Assembly (NCBI RefSeq): GCF_901933205.1
Contig: NC_044571.1
Location: 72,417,689-72,481,688 of the forward strand
Direction: 5' to 3'
DNA: 64,000 nucleotides
Source: Camarhynchus parvulus
Taxonomy: Eukaryota > Chordata > Aves > Passeriformes > Thraupidae
A model generated the notes under the pieces. It saw only the letters and a list, made by a program, of their open reading frames with translations, had not been told where the DNA came from and ran no database searches. Below, in pieces: positions 61,972 to 64,000 of the stretch (position 1 is its first letter; the number at the start of each line of letters is the position of its first letter). The position numbers and the translations under genes were made by a program.

Positions 61972-62178
61972 CTATCGAGGCTTTTCTTAGCAACTGATGC
62001 AGAAGGAAAACGAGATCCCATAGGAGTTGAAGACATTTTGTTCTCAGAACTAAAAGAAGAGAACGAAGATGTAGTGCATAGAGGTTTTTCACTAATACAT
62101 CCCTATACTTTTGCTGTTAGTTTTGAAAGAAATTCCCCTCTTCAAATAAAATTGATACTTCCTTTGCAATCTTACTGA
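61972..62178 (+). other. Candidate exon in PSPC1 intron 6
   Basis: Behind a good acceptor (TTTTTTCTCTGTGGGCTTTAG) is a 68-codon open frame that starts LSRLFLATDAEGKRDPIGVE and ends TGA at 62176-62178. It is the only open frame of the three and is exactly in phase with exon 6. A weak donor (GAG then GTTTTT) at 62083/62084 could make it a 112-nt cassette. It has no initiator Met and no domain I know. Confidence 0.35.
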
Positions 62179-62699
62179 AAGGTCAGGAATACTTAAGAAA
62201 TATGCTGGACTAGTAATATTTTTTTTTTCTGTAATTGTGGTTTTTGCTACCATTAGGAGTGTTTTTCCAATTTGTAGCATTTACTGGAATATGTCTGATT
62301 GTATTTCATGCAATGTGTATTCCTGATTTTACCTGTGTGATACTTTTTTAATGTTGAGGGTTTTTAGTGTTGGAACTTAATGAGTCATCTCCATCAGCTT
62401 TATTCATGACTTGAGTCAGAAAGCGGTAAATTGCCTTATCTCCTCTAGCCTTCTTAGTATGTTTTTTTGAAGATTTGAGTCCTGGTGACAGTTATTAAAC
62501 CTAATGAAAATTCTTTGCATTAGGATTCCTATTTAAAAACAGGACTCTATAATTTACTGCATGCTATATGTTTTATAGCTACATTTACTATAGTTGCTAT
62601 TTAGTTTAATGTATTTGTGTAGATTTGTGTGAAGTAAAAGAGTTTATATTTTTTTAGACTCTTGGGTGAGTACTATCACTCAGTTCCTAGAGTTTTGAG

Positions 62700-62825
62700 T
62701 AGTTTAGGCTGGAAGACATTTTTGGAATCATCTGGTATGATGCCCAGCTCAGAGTAGGGATCAGCTCTGAATTTAGGTTTCAGTGCTCAAGAACACATCT
62801 TGGATTTTGAAAGATCAATATTTGT
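62700..62825 (-). mobile_element. Degraded CR1-like 3' fragment
   Basis: TAGGCTGGAAGACATTTTTG followed by GGAATCATCTGGTATGATGC and CCCAGCTCAGAGTAGGG resembles a reversed, old CR1 3' end. It is short and divergent. Confidence 0.5.
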
Positions 62826-64000
62826 GATGTAAAATTACTTACTGGTATTGTATATGAACTGTGTGGGGATATTGTAACTTTTGGATATTACCTAGAGATC
62901 TTAATTGAGGAACAGACTGAAGAGGGAAGGATGACAAGAAGATGGAAGAGAAACCTTTTATTACTTTAACTTCTTACTGCCTCTTAACTTCCAGTGCACT
63001 TGTCATTGGAGTGAAATAGTGGACTATTCTGAGGAAAAGATAAATAATGCATAATCAAAAGTATCCCCCAGATTCTAGTTTTGATTGCTAACTAGCAGCT
63101 TTAATAACTTGTATGATTTATGCCATTAAAATATAGGTGTCTTTCCGTAAGTTACAATTTAAGTAAGGTTTATGCCTCATTAAGAGGTCTTTGGAAATAA
63201 TTTTTCTTTTCCAAAAGGAAGTTAATGAAATAAACCAGACTAGAAGAGAGTAATGAATTCTGGTAAGAGGTATAGAAATGCCATACCTATTTTGACAAAT
63301 ATATAGTCTGCTGGAGAATAAAATTCAGTTTTCATGTTAATGAAAAAAAAGTGAGAATCAGCAGCACTTTTAATTACATTTTGCTCTACATACATAACCT
63401 AGATAAAGTGCTAATTAAACTATTAATTTTCAAGTTTATGGGGAAAGTGTTCTTTTCTTGCTAAGGCATTTTTTGGATGCCATGTCTTAGCATTATTGTG
63501 GTTACTGTACTATGAAAGGTAAGTAAATAGTTGCATGTTCTTCTGGCCACAAACCATTGAAAACTGTATGGTCTGCCATCATAACGTTTCTGAAATGTCT
63601 TCCTTTTTTGCTGTTCTAAAATTTTCCATGCCATGTTTTGTTCATACCATAATTTTTGACAGTTTTGTTACCATAAATATTCCATCACTTGGAGACAAGA
63701 TTAATTTTTGCTCAGTTGCTGCAATTGCAAGGCCTATTTTTAAGGAAAAAAGTAGCACTGGTTTGTCAGTTTAAAAAGTCAGATTTATGACTATTTGTAT
63801 TTTTACTTGCAGTGTGACCTGTGTCAATTCTTAGGTGTTTTTCAAAAGATTTAGTTTCATGGTTTTGTAGAACATTTAAAAATAGTGTAATATATTTAAC
63901 AAACTCAGAAGAATCATCTTGGCTGTTCTCTGTATATTTAGACTGTTGTATCAGTGTGGTAAGAGGTGTAAGAAAATAGCACATGATACACCTCAAATAC

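Larger units (their letters stand above)
51238..64000 (+). other. PSPC1: PSPC1 intron 6 (5' 12.7 kb, continues off window)
   Basis: Begins with GTAAGT. It is AT-rich and carries two CR1 fragments, with otherwise few recognisable repeats. No exon matching the PSPC1 C-terminus was found by eye. One candidate exon (61972-62178) is listed separately. Confidence 0.85.

Noticed and set aside
1..64000. CRISPR arrays, operons, bacterial promoters, tRNA or rRNA genes
   Set aside because: No spaced direct repeats or RNA-gene hallmarks were seen, and the exon/intron structure is clearly animal nuclear DNA.

Overview
The window looks like nuclear DNA from a bird, most likely a passerine. It has long AT-rich introns, CpG-island promoters, CR1 LINE fragments of several ages, and solo LTRs that resemble zebra-finch-type endogenous retrovirus LTRs (family resemblance from memory, not searched). 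The only protein-coding gene I can establish is the 5' half of PSPC1 (paraspeckle component 1, a DBHS-family RNA-binding protein) on the + strand. Six coding exons lie between 40087 and 51237 and encode 389 codons: RRM1, RRM2, the NOPS segment and most of the coiled coil. The C-terminal exons were not found. Intron 6 runs at least 12.7 kb, off the right edge.

Layout. Positions 1-900 are gene-poor. A large CpG island (about 900-4500) follows, with G-quadruplex-prone tracts, YY1-like sites and minus-strand splice-donor candidates. From remembered amniote synteny it is probably the promoter and non-coding first exon(s) of a divergent minus-strand gene such as ZMYM2, whose coding exons would lie off the left edge. 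This is inference. Positions 4500-39000 are about 35 kb of intergenic sequence with two large old CR1 copies (7344-8560, 21540-23340), several younger CR1 3' ends and five solo LTRs. The proposed ends of those LTRs are supported by short direct repeats (GGAC, GGTAG, TTAG, TTAT, GATT). The same stretch holds a perfect 26-copy AATAT microsatellite, a GAAAT-rich tandem duplication and a strong CTCF-like motif. A CR1 fragment (39000-39628) abuts the PSPC1 CpG-island promoter (39640-40560).

Inside PSPC1 all six exon junctions keep phase and have GT..AG ends. Intron 4 carries a sixth solo LTR (GGAT repeats), and intron 6 carries two CR1 fragments. The least explained signals are two phase-compatible open stretches behind acceptor-like sequences in PSPC1 introns (49011-49249 and 61972-62178). 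Either could be an unannotated alternative or terminal exon. I saw no CRISPR array, operon, tRNA, rRNA or intact viral gene, and nothing I can call a new biological system with confidence.
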